A DNA stretch of 64,000 nucleotides from Agrococcus casei LMG 22410 (GCF_900163565.1 NZ_FUHU01000020.1:208468-272467), one strand, 5' to 3'; positions 10,343 to 20,407 are shown, counted from the first letter of the stretch. Translations and numbers: made by a program. The notes: generated by a model from the sequence alone, not told the origin.

Positions 10343-11556
10343 GCGAACAGTTGGCAAAGCAGGCGGCTCCGCCCCCGCCTGAAGGCGAAGAGCAGGTCGA
10401 CCGTTCTCGGGAGTTCATGCAGCGACTGATGACCGGCACTCCGATGCTCTCGGTGCTCGCGGTTGTCGCGTCGCTCGTGCTCGGTGCACTGCTGATCGCC
10501 TTCACCGACGAGCGTGTGGCGAAGACCGCAGGCTACTTCTTCGCGCGGCCCACCGACATGCTGCAGGCACTCTGGGACTCAGTCGCCGGTGCATACACAG
10601 CGATGTTCCAAGGCTCGATCCTCAACATCAATCGCATCGACACGCTGCAGCAGGCGCTGACACCGGTGTCGAACACGTTCTACTACGCGGCACCGCTGAT
10701 CATCGCGGGGCTCGGCGTTGCGATCGCCTTCAAGGTCGGCCTGTTCAACATCGGCGGGCAGGGGCAGATGCTCGTCGGCGCTGCTGTTGCAGGCTGGATC
10801 GGCTTCTCGGTCGAAATGCCGCCGATCATCCACGTCACTGTCGCACTCATCGCCGGAATCGGAGCCGCTGCGATCTGGGGCGGCATCGTCGGCCTGCTGA
10901 AGGCCCGCACTGGCGCTCACGAGGTGATCCTGACGATCATGCTCAACTACGTCGCCTACTGGGCGCTCGTGTATGCGCTGCGCTCGCCAGACCTGCTGCG
11001 CAACCCAGACAACAACAACCCGATCACTCCGGGCATGCTCGAAACGGCCATCCTCAATCCGCTCCCCGGCTTCAAAGTGCACGCAGGCTTCCTGATTGCG
11101 CTGGCAGTCGTGGTGCTCTACTGGTGGTTCATCGAACGCTCGAGCCTCGGATTCCAGTTCCGCACCGTCGGCCTCAACCCGGCGGCGGCCAAAATGGCAG
11201 GCATGAACGTCGGCCTCATCACGACCCTTGCGATGCTCTTCGCCGGAGCCTTCATGGGACTCGCCGGCGGCATCCAGGTGACTGGTCAGGTGACAACCGG
11301 GTTCACGTCGCACATCGACGCAGGCATCGGGTTCGATGCGATCACCGTCGCGCTGCTGGGCCGGTCGTCTCCGTGGGGAACCCTGATCGCCGGCATCCTG
11401 TTCGGCGCTCTCAAGGCTGGTGGCTACAACATGGCCGCGGCTGAGGGTGTGCCGATCGACCTGGTGCTCGTGCTGCAGTCGTTCATTGTTCTCTTCATCG
11501 CAGCGCCCGCGCTGGTGAAGACGATCTTCTTCCTGCCGAAGGGAGGCCGCAAATGA
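10339..11556 (+). CDS. Nucleoside ABC importer permease 1
   Basis: A 405-residue BPD_transp_2 family permease with about ten hydrophobic segments. The cytoplasmic coupling region KARTGAHEVILTIMLNYVA and FRTVGLNPAAAKMAGMN are typical of NupP/YufP-type nucleoside permeases. A soluble N-terminal stretch of about 30 residues precedes the first membrane helix. ATG overlaps the end of the ATPase gene and the stop overlaps the next permease, so the three are translated as one operon. Confidence 0.93.
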   Translation: MSEQLAKQAAPPPPEGEEQVDRSREFMQRLMTGTPMLSVLAVVASLVLGALLIAFTDERVAKTAGYFFARPTDMLQALWDSVAGAYTAMFQGSILNINRIDTLQQALTPVSNTFYYAAPLIIAGLGVAIAFKVGLFNIGGQGQMLVGAAVAGWIGFSVEMPPIIHVTVALIAGIGAAAIWGGIVGLLKARTGAHEVILTIMLNYVAYWALVYALRSPDLLRNPDNNNPITPGMLETAILNPLPGFKVHAGFLIALAVVVLYWWFIERSSLGFQFRTVGLNPAAAKMAGMNVGLITTLAMLFAGAFMGLAGGIQVTGQVTTGFTSHIDAGIGFDAITVALLGRSSPWGTLIAGILFGALKAGGYNMAAAEGVPIDLVLVLQSFIVLFIAAPALVKTIFFLPKGGRK

Positions 11557-12866
11557 GCAGCGAAGCACCCTCGACAGACACATCGAAGGCAGCTGAGGGC
11601 ACCCACCAGCCCGACACCGAGGTTCATCTCGAGCGTGTCGTGGTGCGCAAATGGCGCCCTGCGATCGCCCTCGCGGCGCTCACAGTCGTGGCGTTCGTGC
11701 TGACGGTCGGATTCGGCACTGACGAGAGCACCACGTTCAGCTTCGCGAAGGGCAGCGACTTCTTCTCGATTCCGGCAGTTGCGCTCGGTGTGCGAGTCAT
11801 CGGCATCGTGTCGACGCTTGTCATGGCGGCGATCACTGGCATCGCCGTCTGGCGCACCCTCGCCCGCAAGCGCGTCTGGGGTTGGCTGTACGTCGTGTTC
11901 GGCGCCTTCTTCGCGGTCGATTTCCTCACCTGGGCCGGGTCTGGCAGCCAGTTCTCGTTCACCGACCTCATGATCTCGACGGTCGCCCTGTCGGTGCCCC
12001 TGATCTTCGGTGCCCTCGGCGGCGTGATCTCTGAGCGTGCGGGAATCGTGAACATCGCGATCGAGGCGCAGCTCCTCTCGGGTGCGTTCTCAGGTGCCCT
12101 CGTCGCCTCGATCACCGGCAACACATACGTCGGTCTTCTCGCCGCTATGGTCGCCGGCATGCTCGTGTCGTTCGTGCTCGCAGCCTTCGCGATCAAGTAC
12201 CTCGTCGAGCAGGTCATTGTCGGTGTCGTGCTCAACGTGCTCGTCGTCGGCCTCACAGGCTTCTTCTACTCGTCGGTGCTGTCATCGTCGCCCGAGCTGA
12301 ACAACCCCGACCGGCTTCCGGCGATAGCGCTTCCTCTGCTGTCGAAGATCCCGGTCATCGGGCCGACGCTGTTCAACCAGACGATCATCGTCTACGCGAT
12401 GTACGTCGCGGTTGTCGTGATCACCTGGGCGATGTTCAACTCGACCTGGGGTCTTCGCCTTCGATCGCTCGGCGAGCACCCGCTGGCTGCTGACACTGTC
12501 GGCATCAAGGTCGGCAGGTGGCGCTTCTGGAACGTCTCGCTCGCAGGAGCGATCGCGGGTCTCGGAGGGGCATACTTCACACTCGACCAGACCGGCCAGT
12601 TCACGAAGGAGATGACGGGCGGCCTGGGCTACATCGCGCTCGCCGCAGTCATCTTCGGAAAGTGGCACCCGCTCAAGGCGACGTTCGCGGCGCTGCTGTT
12701 CGGCTTCGCGAGGGCGCTGCAGCAGACGCTGTCGGCGGCCGGAAGCCAGGTGCCCAGCGAAGTGCTGCTGATGCTGCCGTACGTCATCACGATCCTCGCG
12801 GTGACCGGGTTCATCGGGCTCTCGCGTGCGCCTGCCGCCAGCGGCAAACCGTACGCGAAGCAATAG
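11553..12866 (+). CDS. Nucleoside ABC importer permease 2
   Basis: The second BPD_transp_2 permease (437 residues), the NupQ/YufQ-like partner. Family segments seen are LIFGALGGVISERAGIVNIAIEA (split over the second half of the protein), LRSLGEHPLAADTVGI and GLGYIALAAVIFGKWHP. It is longer than usual at the N-terminus, with about 110 extra residues including three extra hydrophobic stretches before the conserved core. Cytidine deaminase starts 10 bases after its stop. Confidence 0.93.
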   Translation: MSSEAPSTDTSKAAEGTHQPDTEVHLERVVVRKWRPAIALAALTVVAFVLTVGFGTDESTTFSFAKGSDFFSIPAVALGVRVIGIVSTLVMAAITGIAVWRTLARKRVWGWLYVVFGAFFAVDFLTWAGSGSQFSFTDLMISTVALSVPLIFGALGGVISERAGIVNIAIEAQLLSGAFSGALVASITGNTYVGLLAAMVAGMLVSFVLAAFAIKYLVEQVIVGVVLNVLVVGLTGFFYSSVLSSSPELNNPDRLPAIALPLLSKIPVIGPTLFNQTIIVYAMYVAVVVITWAMFNSTWGLRLRSLGEHPLAADTVGIKVGRWRFWNVSLAGAIAGLGGAYFTLDQTGQFTKEMTGGLGYIALAAVIFGKWHPLKATFAALLFGFARALQQTLSAAGSQVPSEVLLMLPYVITILAVTGFIGLSRAPAASGKPYAKQ

Positions 12867-12876
12867 TGTGACAGGC

Positions 12877-13286
12877 ATGAGCGAGAACTCGATCGACTGG
12901 GATGCGCTGACCGAGGCTGCCCTCGCGGCGACCAAGAAGGCCTACGTGCCGTACTCGGCCTACCCGGTCGGCGCTGCGGCATTCGCCGACGACGGCCGGC
13001 TGGTTTCTGGCTGCAACATCGAGAACGCCGCATACGGCGTCACGCTGTGCGCCGAATGCTCGCTCGTGTCAGAGCTGTTCATGACGGGCGGCGGCACGAT
13101 CGCCGCGTTCGTGTGCGTCAACGGCGACGGCGACGTCATCATGCCGTGCGGGCGCTGCCGACAGCTGCTCAACGAGCACTCGACTGCCGAGACTCGCCTC
13201 ATGACTGTGTCGGGCATCCGCACCATGAACGAAGTGCTGCCCGACGCGTTCGGCCCGAGCGCACTCGATGACTACCGAAAGGACTC

Positions 13287-13290
<4 letters not shown>
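12877..13290 (+). CDS. cdd: Cytidine deaminase
   Basis: Converts cytidine and deoxycytidine to uridine and deoxyuridine. The zinc site is intact: TLCAE gives one Cys and the catalytic Glu, and MPCGRCRQ gives the other two Cys. The substrate motif SGCNIENAAYG is present. At 137 residues it is the short homotetrameric type. The start is taken as ATG 12877; a GTG at 12868, two bases after the permease stop, is possible. Its product uridine feeds the phosphorylase encoded next, with which it overlaps by 4 bases. Confidence 0.95.
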
Positions 13291-14582
<1,292 letters not shown>

Positions 14583-14633
14583 ACGTCCAGCGTTCTTGAG
14601 GCAGCCTGCCAGGGGCCGACCAGCGCGCCCTCC

Positions 14634-14639
14634 TACTGT
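14634..14639 (+). promoter_or_regulatory. -10 candidate before first small membrane protein
   Basis: TACTGT ends 7 bases before the ATG at 14647, consistent with a leaderless message. Confidence 0.4.
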
Positions 14640-14646
14640 TGAGAGC

Positions 14647-15222
14647 ATGACCCCAGTCAGCCCTGCGCCTGCATCGCGCATCCGTGCTGTTCCGACCATT
14701 CTGTTCGGGGCACTGTGGGGTGCGCTGCAGTCGGTGCTGCTGGTGCTGGCCTTCGGCGTGCTGCCTGACGCGCTCGAACTGATTGACGACAGTACCGAAG
14801 ACGGATGTGGCTGCGGGCAGGACCCGATCTTCACCACGACAATGTCGGGCCTGACTGAAGTCGTGCCGGTTCTGGTGTTGCCTCTGGCGGCGTCCGCGGC
14901 GCTGGCAGGTGCCGTGGGGTGGCTCTGGGCGAAGCGTCGTGGCGGTGTCGCATCACGACACGGCGCGTGGTACGGCGCCGCATTCGCGCTGATGACGGCG
15001 CTCCTGCTGCCTGCGGTGGCGCTGCTCATCCACATCGCATCGGGTGCTTGGGGCGACATCGACTGGCCCACGATGGTCGGACCGACCGCCGCTGGCCTCG
15101 CGCTGGTTCCCCTCTCGGCCCTCGCCGGCTGGACCATCGTTCGTGTGCAGCGCCCGCGCATCCGCGATTCCGACCCCGCCAGTGACACCTCAGACGACAC
15201 AATCGTGACCGAATCGGCATAG
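14647..15222 (+). CDS. Four-helix membrane protein, paralogue 1 of 3
   Basis: A 191-residue protein with hydrophobic stretches near residues 14-35, 60-85, 100-125 and 140-160 and a polar tail rich in Asp and Ser. After the first helix comes a small loop with ELIDDSTEDGCGCG, a Cys-Gly-Cys that could bind metal or form a disulfide. The first helix ILFGALWGALQSVLLVL resembles those of the next two genes (LARGTLWGALAGAS and IIRGALWGVVGG), so the three look like a diverged tandem family. Function unknown. It sits between thymidine phosphorylase and adenosine deaminase. Confidence 0.75.
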   Translation: MTPVSPAPASRIRAVPTILFGALWGALQSVLLVLAFGVLPDALELIDDSTEDGCGCGQDPIFTTTMSGLTEVVPVLVLPLAASAALAGAVGWLWAKRRGGVASRHGAWYGAAFALMTALLLPAVALLIHIASGAWGDIDWPTMVGPTAAGLALVPLSALAGWTIVRVQRPRIRDSDPASDTSDDTIVTESA

Positions 15223-15264
15223 AAACCGGGCTTGCCGCAGCGCGCATCCGCGTAGCCTCGAAGA

Positions 15265-15765
15265 GTGGGGTCCAAGAGCAGCGAACGAGCCGGAAACCGC
15301 CGGCTTCTCCTTGCCCGCGGGACCCTCTGGGGCGCCCTCGCAGGGGCCTCGACACTCGTCGGCGCAATGGGCTTCAACCTTGCATCCGGCGGTCGCGCGT
15401 GGTCGTTCGAATCGGCTGCGGTCTTCGCTGCTCCGGCGCTCCTGGTCGGTGCGCTCTGCGGCCTCCTGGTCGCCGCTGTCGGCTGGCGCTTCGTGCGTCG
15501 TCGCCTGCAGACGGCATCGCAGCGAGCGAGTCTCGTGCTCATCGTCGCCCTCTCGGCTGCCGTGCCGATCGCGGTCGTCGCGCTGGGGCTGGCCTGGTTC
15601 GCCGAGATCAGCGACACCGGCTTCATGCCGACGTTCGCGGTCTGGATGCTCGTGCTGGCACCCGCTCTGCCTGTCTGCCTGTTCGCCATCTGGCACACGC
15701 GGCGCTCGCTGCTGCGACGCGAGAACGCGGTGACGCAGTGCATGCCGGTGATTCCGACGACCTGA
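15265..15765 (+). CDS. Four-helix membrane protein, paralogue 2 of 3
   Basis: A 166-residue protein with the opening helix LLLARGTLWGALAGASTLVG, three further hydrophobic segments and a short basic-polar tail. It starts with GTG, 6 bases after the -10 candidate TAGCCT (15253-15258), so it probably has its own leaderless promoter. WFAEISDTGFMP before the last helix matches LQADTGFISGVF in paralogue 3. No known domain recognised. Confidence 0.7.
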   Translation: MGSKSSERAGNRRLLLARGTLWGALAGASTLVGAMGFNLASGGRAWSFESAAVFAAPALLVGALCGLLVAAVGWRFVRRRLQTASQRASLVLIVALSAAVPIAVVALGLAWFAEISDTGFMPTFAVWMLVLAPALPVCLFAIWHTRRSLLRRENAVTQCMPVIPTT

Positions 15766-15824
15766 CCCGACGCGTCACGACGATCCAGCGCTGACGGCCC
15801 GCATCCGCAACTAGACTGGCCCCT

Positions 15825-16325
15825 ATGGCTAGAGACGGACTGCGCGGCGACTCTCCGCTGATCTTCGTCATCATCCGCGGCGCGCTGTGGGGCGTGGTCG
15901 GCGGGCTGATCGCGCTCATCATGACCGAGCTGCTGGGTCTCATCTCGACCGGCGCTCGCTCGCTCGGCATCCCGACCCTCGCAGGCGGCGTGCCGGCAGT
16001 CGCCACGGGTCTGCTCGCAGGCGTGCTCGTGGCGATCACCGCACACTCGGTGGTCGGGCGTCGTGAGGCGGATGCGCAGCTGCAGTCGCTGCAGCGCGTC
16101 GTCGGGGTGCTCACTGCGGTCATCGCCTTTGCGGTCGGCCTCGCCGCGCTGCTGTGGCTGCAGGCCGACACCGGCTTCATCTCGGGCGTCTTCCACTGGA
16201 TCATGAGCATCGGCATGCTCGCGCTCGGCATCTGCGTGCCGGTCACAGGCTTCGCCATCTGGGCGGCCGGCAAGACGTATGCGGGGTACCAGCTGCGCTT
16301 TGTCGAGCAGGGGCAGCGACCGTGA
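15825..16325 (+). CDS. Four-helix membrane protein, paralogue 3 of 3
   Basis: A 166-residue membrane protein with the opening helix FVIIRGALWGVVGGLIAL, and helices near residues 55-75, 95-115 and 125-150. ADTGFISGVFHWIMS links it to paralogue 2. The ATG lies 7 bases after a TAGACT -10 (15812-15817), again suggesting a leaderless message. It ends 79 bases before adenosine deaminase. Function unknown; a role tied to nucleoside uptake or sensing is only a guess from position. Confidence 0.7.
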   Translation: MARDGLRGDSPLIFVIIRGALWGVVGGLIALIMTELLGLISTGARSLGIPTLAGGVPAVATGLLAGVLVAITAHSVVGRREADAQLQSLQRVVGVLTAVIAFAVGLAALLWLQADTGFISGVFHWIMSIGMLALGICVPVTGFAIWAAGKTYAGYQLRFVEQGQRP

Positions 16326-16370
16326 GAATCGCAATGTGCCAGAGTTCACTTTCAAGAACCGGGCGCTGGG

Positions 16371-16376
16371 TACAAT
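16371..16376 (+). promoter_or_regulatory. -10 element for adenosine deaminase
   Basis: TACAAT 28 bases before the ATG at 16405, with GGGGAG as ribosome-binding site between. Confidence 0.55.
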
Positions 16377-16404
16377 GGCGGCGGAGAGCAGGGGAGCGTG
16401 CATC

Positions 16405-17502
16405 ATGGACGATGACTTCATGACCGATGGGATCGATGCCGTCGCCATCCCCAAGGTGAGCCTCCACGACCATCTCGACGGGGCCCTCAGGCCCGAGACG
16501 ATTCTCGACCTGGCTGACGAAGCCGGCGTCGACGTGCCTGCAGACGATGCAGATGCACTGGCCGACTGGTTCGTCGACTCTGCCAACTCCGGCTCGCTGA
16601 CCGAGTACCTCGAGACCTTCGCCGTCACGACAGCGGTGCTGCAGACGGCCGAGAGCCTCGAGCGCGCAGCTCGCGAGTACGTGCTCGACCTCGCCGACGA
16701 CGGCGTCGTCTACGGCGAAGTCCGGTGGGCTCCCGAGCAGCATCTGCAGCAGGGCCTCACGCTCGACGAGGCTGTCGCCGCGGTGCGTCGCGGTCTCGAA
16801 GACGGCATGGACGAGACCGACGAGGATGTGCGGGTGCAGCAGCTGCTGTGCGGCATGCGACAGGGCGATCGGGTGGATGAGATCGCTCGGCTCGCAGTGC
16901 GGCACCGTGCCCGCGGGGTGGCCGGCTTCGACATCGCCGGCCCCGAAGACGGCTTTGCCCCTTCGCGGTTCGCTGGCACCTTCGACTATCTGGCGAAGGA
17001 GTTCATGCCGGTTACGGTGCACGCGGGCGAGGCAGCCGGCCTCGACTCGATTCGCGAGGCCCTCACGGTCGGCCGCGCGCTGCGCCTCGGGCACGGCGTG
17101 CGCATCGCAGAAGACATCGAGGTGTCTGACGAGCGCGACGCGCTGCAGGTGATGCTCGGCCAGACTGCCGAGTGGGTCAAAGACCGCGGCATCGCACTCG
17201 AGCTGTCGGTCACGAGCAACCTCGGCACCGGCGCGATCGAGCAGTGGGGCGACGACGTGCGCTCGCATCCGATCGACCTGCTGTTCCAGCTCGGATTCAA
17301 GGTCACGGTCAACACCGACAACCGCCTGCAGAGCGGCACGACCCTCTCACGGGAGCTGAGCATCCTGTCTGACGCCTTCGGCTACGACCTGATCGACCAC
17401 GAGGCGCTGCAGCTGCATGCGGCTGCAGCTGCCTTCCTGCCGGTCGACGAGCGCGAAGAGCTGGCCGACATCATCTCTGACGGATTCGACGACCTGCAAT
17501 GA
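16405..17502 (+). CDS. add: Adenosine deaminase
   Basis: Deaminates adenosine and deoxyadenosine to inosine forms. Zinc ligands His21 and His23 are in SLHDHLDGALRP; TVHAGEA gives the third His and the catalytic Glu, RLGHGVRI the active-site His, and VNTDNRLQSGT the final Asp. Length 365 is usual. The open frame begins 42 codons upstream, but the ATG at 16405 is chosen because a TACAAT -10 and ribosome-binding site precede it. It overlaps the PTS IIA gene by 4 bases, and its product inosine is the substrate of the nearby purine nucleoside phosphorylase. Confidence 0.95.
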   Translation: MDDDFMTDGIDAVAIPKVSLHDHLDGALRPETILDLADEAGVDVPADDADALADWFVDSANSGSLTEYLETFAVTTAVLQTAESLERAAREYVLDLADDGVVYGEVRWAPEQHLQQGLTLDEAVAAVRRGLEDGMDETDEDVRVQQLLCGMRQGDRVDEIARLAVRHRARGVAGFDIAGPEDGFAPSRFAGTFDYLAKEFMPVTVHAGEAAGLDSIREALTVGRALRLGHGVRIAEDIEVSDERDALQVMLGQTAEWVKDRGIALELSVTSNLGTGAIEQWGDDVRSHPIDLLFQLGFKVTVNTDNRLQSGTTLSRELSILSDAFGYDLIDHEALQLHAAAAAFLPVDEREELADIISDGFDDLQ

Positions 17503-17948
17503 GCGTGACTGTTGCGACGGCGACGTACGCGTCGGGCGTCTATGCCCCGTCGTGGGAAGAGGCCGTCCGAGCTGCCGGCCTCGACCTCGTCAACGCGCAC
17601 GCGGTGGGCCCGGCGTACATCGACGAGATGCTGCAGATCATCGACAACTACGGCCCCTACTGCGTGGTCGCCCCCGGCGTCGCCGTGCCGCACGCGAACG
17701 CGAGCTCGCTCGTGCGCAAAGACGGCGTCGCCGTGCTGGCACTTGAAGAGCCGGTGCGCTTCGGCCACCCGCACAACGACCCGGTTCGCCTCATCGTCGG
17801 CATCGCCGCGACCACGGCGAAGCGCCACATCACGATGCTTGCAGGGCTCGCGAAGTCGCTCGACGCACCCGGTGTCGTCAACCAGATCGTGGCCGCGGGC
17901 AGCCGCAAGGAGGCCCTCGAGCTGCTGGGCGTCAAGGTGCGCGCGTAG
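17499..17948 (+). CDS. PTS IIA protein (fructose/mannitol or ascorbate type)
   Basis: A stand-alone 149-residue EIIA domain of PF00359. The phosphorylation site is His65 in VAPGVAVPHAN, and the fold segments GVAVLALEEPV and LIVGIAAT follow. EIIA normally relays phosphate from HPr to a IIB/IIC sugar transporter, but no IIB, IIC or other PTS gene is visible here. It is translationally coupled to adenosine deaminase, so it may serve a transporter elsewhere or act as a regulator of nucleoside use; this is inference. Confidence 0.85.
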   Translation: MSVTVATATYASGVYAPSWEEAVRAAGLDLVNAHAVGPAYIDEMLQIIDNYGPYCVVAPGVAVPHANASSLVRKDGVAVLALEEPVRFGHPHNDPVRLIVGIAATTAKRHITMLAGLAKSLDAPGVVNQIVAAGSRKEALELLGVKVRA

Positions 17949-17960
17949 CCAGAGGCCTCG

Positions 17961-19574
17961 CTACGCGACGAGTGGACGCATCGCCTCTGCGTACGCACTG
18001 ACCAGCGCGCGTGCCGCATCCTGGTCGCCCGTCGCGTCGACGGAGTCGATGTAGACCTTGACCTTCGGCTCGGTGCCGCTTGGCCGCACCATGACGCGTG
18101 AGCCGTCGGCCATCGTGAAGCGCAGGATGTTGCCGATCGACCCGTGCTCCGGCAGGTTCAGGTCGTCGGCCGCGGTGACGGCGACGCCTGCGAGCTCGGT
18201 CGGCGGTGTGGCGCGCAAGGCAGCCATCGTCGCTGGGATGCGCGCGAGATCGGTGACGCGCACCGAGACCTGACCCGAGGCATAGGCGCCGACGGTGGTC
18301 GCGATCTCGTCGAGCAGGTCGAGCAGGGTGCGACCCTCGGCGCGCAGAGCACCGTGAATCGACAGGATGCGTAGCAGGGCAGAGATGCCGTCTTTGTCGC
18401 GCACCGTCTCGGGGTTCACGAGGTAGCCGAGCGCTTCTTCGTAGCCGTAGACGAGGCCGTCGACGCGCGAGACCCATTTGAAGCCCGTCAGCGTCGCCTG
18501 GAACTCGAGGCCGAAGTGCTTCGCGATCGCCTCGAGCCCGGGGGAGGAGACGATCGAGCACGCGAGTGTGCCGGTGCCGAGGCGCTTCGCGGCATCCCAG
18601 CCGAAGATCAGGCCGACCTCGTTGCCGGTGAGCTGCTGCCAGCCGCCCTCGACCGGAACACAGACCGACAGGCGGTCGGCGTCGGGGTCGTTGGCGATGA
18701 TCAGCTCGGCGTGCTCGCGATCAGCCGTGGCCATGGCGAGGTCGAGTGCGCCGGGCTCTTCGGGGTTCGGAAACGCGACGGTCGGAAACGCGCCGTCGGG
18801 GTCGCGCTGCTCGGCCACCGGGATCAGCGGCTCGAAGCCAGCTGCCGCAACGGCGTCGCGGGTGGTCAGCCAGCCGACGCCGTGCATGGCCGTGTAGACG
18901 ACGCGCGAGCTTGCACCCGGCTGGCCGAGTGCGGCGGTTGCCGAGACGTAGCGCTCGCGGACGTCGTCGCCGAGCTGCTCGAATGTGCCTTTCGGGAGGT
19001 CGTCGAAGGTGTAGCGCGAGGCCATCAGCTCGATCTCGGCTGCGATCTCGGCGTCGACCGGTGCCACGATCTGGCTGCCCTGGTCGGCGTCGCCGAGGTA
19101 CACCTTGAAGCCGTTGTCGCGCGGCGGGTTGTGGCTGGCAGTCACCATCACGCCTGCCGAGACATCGAGGTCGCGCACTGCGAACGCGGTCACGGGCGTG
19201 GGGGCGGGCCCGGGCAGCAGCAGCGCGCGCACGCCTGCACCTGCCATGATCTCAGCGGTGTCGCGAGCGAAGACGTCGGAGTTCACGCGGCCGTCGTAGC
19301 CGATCACGACACTCGGATGCGCGCCGCGCCGAAGCAGGAACGATGCGAGCCCAGCAGCAGCCTGGGCGACCGAGACGCGATTCATGCGTGCGCTGCCCGC
19401 GCCGAGCTCGCCTCTGAGGCCTGCGGTGCCGAACTCGAGGCGTCCGGCGAACGCCGACTCGAGAGCCGCGGCGTCTCCGGCCTCTGCCTGGGCGATGAGC
19501 CCTGTGAGCTCTTCGCGTGTGACGGGGTCGGGATCCTGCGCGAGCCAGGCCCGCGCGGTGTCGAGGGTGCTCAT
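17961..19574 (-). CDS. Phosphohexo/phosphopentomutase (alpha-D-phosphohexomutase family)
   Basis: Moves phosphate between C1 and C5/C6 of a sugar. The phosphoserine loop is TASHNPPRDNGFKVY (Ser147), the magnesium loop NDPDADRLSV, and the substrate loop GYEEALGY; FGTAGLRGELG lies near residues 48-58. At 537 residues it belongs to the PGM2/PgcA-like branch, whose mammalian member is a phosphopentomutase. It overlaps purine nucleoside phosphorylase by 4 bases and no deoB is seen, so ribose-1-phosphate is a likely substrate; phosphomannomutase is the other common annotation. Start ATG 19574; an upstream open frame is punA read out of frame. Confidence 0.88.
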   Translation of the reverse strand: MSTLDTARAWLAQDPDPVTREELTGLIAQAEAGDAAALESAFAGRLEFGTAGLRGELGAGSARMNRVSVAQAAAGLASFLLRRGAHPSVVIGYDGRVNSDVFARDTAEIMAGAGVRALLLPGPAPTPVTAFAVRDLDVSAGVMVTASHNPPRDNGFKVYLGDADQGSQIVAPVDAEIAAEIELMASRYTFDDLPKGTFEQLGDDVRERYVSATAALGQPGASSRVVYTAMHGVGWLTTRDAVAAAGFEPLIPVAEQRDPDGAFPTVAFPNPEEPGALDLAMATADREHAELIIANDPDADRLSVCVPVEGGWQQLTGNEVGLIFGWDAAKRLGTGTLACSIVSSPGLEAIAKHFGLEFQATLTGFKWVSRVDGLVYGYEEALGYLVNPETVRDKDGISALLRILSIHGALRAEGRTLLDLLDEIATTVGAYASGQVSVRVTDLARIPATMAALRATPPTELAGVAVTAADDLNLPEHGSIGNILRFTMADGSRVMVRPSGTEPKVKVYIDSVDATGDQDAARALVSAYAEAMRPLVA

Positions 19575-20395
19575 GCCCGGGCTCCGATCGCCTCGACGAT
19601 GTCGGCAAGCAGCTTTGAGATCACCGGCTCGGCTTCGCGTCCGGCCTCGACGACCTCTTCGTGCGACAGCGGGGTCTTCTGGATGCCTGCGGCCAGGTTG
19701 GTGATGAGGCTGAGGCCCAGCACCTCCATGCCGGCCTCGCGAGCTGCGATCGCCTCGAGCGCCGTCGACATGCCGCAGATGTGGCCGCCGATCGTCTCGG
19801 CCATCTTCACTTCGGCCGGAGTCTCGTAGTGGGGTCCGCGGAACTGCACGTAGACGCCCTCGTCGAGCGTGCTGTCGACCTCGAGTGCGATGCGACGCAG
19901 CCGCGATGAGTAGAGGTCGGTGAGGTCGACGAACGTGGCGCCCTCGAGGGGCGAGTCGGCCGTGAGGTTGATGTGGTCGCTGATCAGCACGGGCTGGCCC
20001 GGCTGCCAGTGGCGCTTGATGCCGCCTGCGCCATTGGTGAGGATCATGGTCTTCGCGCCGGCGGCGGCTGCGGTGCGCACCGAGTGCACGACGGCGCGAA
20101 CGCCGCGGCCCTCGTAGTAGTGCGTGCGGGCGCCGATGATGAGTGCGCGGCGGCCGTCTGCGAGCAGCACGGAGCGGATTGTGCCGACGTGCCCGGCGAG
20201 CGCTGGCTTCGAGAAGCCGGTCACGCCTGTGGCGTCGAGCTCGTGTGTCGTCTCGCCCAGCAGGTCGGCTGCTTTGGCCCATCCGGAGCCCAGTGTGAGG
20301 GCGATGTCATGGCTCTCGACACCGGTCTGCGCTGCGATGTCGGCAGCAGCGAGCTTCGCCAGTTCGAAGGGATTCTCGTCGCGTGTGGCATTCAT
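19571..20395 (-). CDS. punA: Purine nucleoside phosphorylase
   Basis: Cleaves inosine and guanosine with phosphate to base and ribose-1-phosphate. This is the trimeric PNP type: phosphate site LTLGSGWAKAAD, GHVGTIRS with the family His, GARTHYYEG, the TNGAGGIKRHWQPG loop, and YVQFRGPHYETPAE. Length 274 is normal. A TAGCTT -10 ends 6 bases before the ATG, so the message is probably leaderless. With adenosine deaminase and the mutase it completes purine salvage. Confidence 0.95.
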   Translation of the reverse strand: MNATRDENPFELAKLAAADIAAQTGVESHDIALTLGSGWAKAADLLGETTHELDATGVTGFSKPALAGHVGTIRSVLLADGRRALIIGARTHYYEGRGVRAVVHSVRTAAAAGAKTMILTNGAGGIKRHWQPGQPVLISDHINLTADSPLEGATFVDLTDLYSSRLRRIALEVDSTLDEGVYVQFRGPHYETPAEVKMAETIGGHICGMSTALEAIAAREAGMEVLGLSLITNLAAGIQKTPLSHEEVVEAGREAEPVISKLLADIVEAIGARA

Positions 20396-20400
20396 GCTCC

Positions 20401-20407
20401 TAAGCTA
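20401..20407. promoter_or_regulatory. Overlapping divergent -10 elements (punA / lpdA-like)
   Basis: The heptamer TAAGCTA reads TAGCTT on the minus strand, 6 bases from the punA ATG, and TAAGCT on the plus strand, 8 bases from the ATG at 20415. The whole intergenic gap is 19 bases, so both promoters must share this DNA. Confidence 0.55.

Noticed and set aside
19575..20282. N-terminal extension of the mutase through punA
   Set aside because: This stretch is punA read in another frame; mutase homology begins at the ATG at 19574, which overlaps the punA stop.
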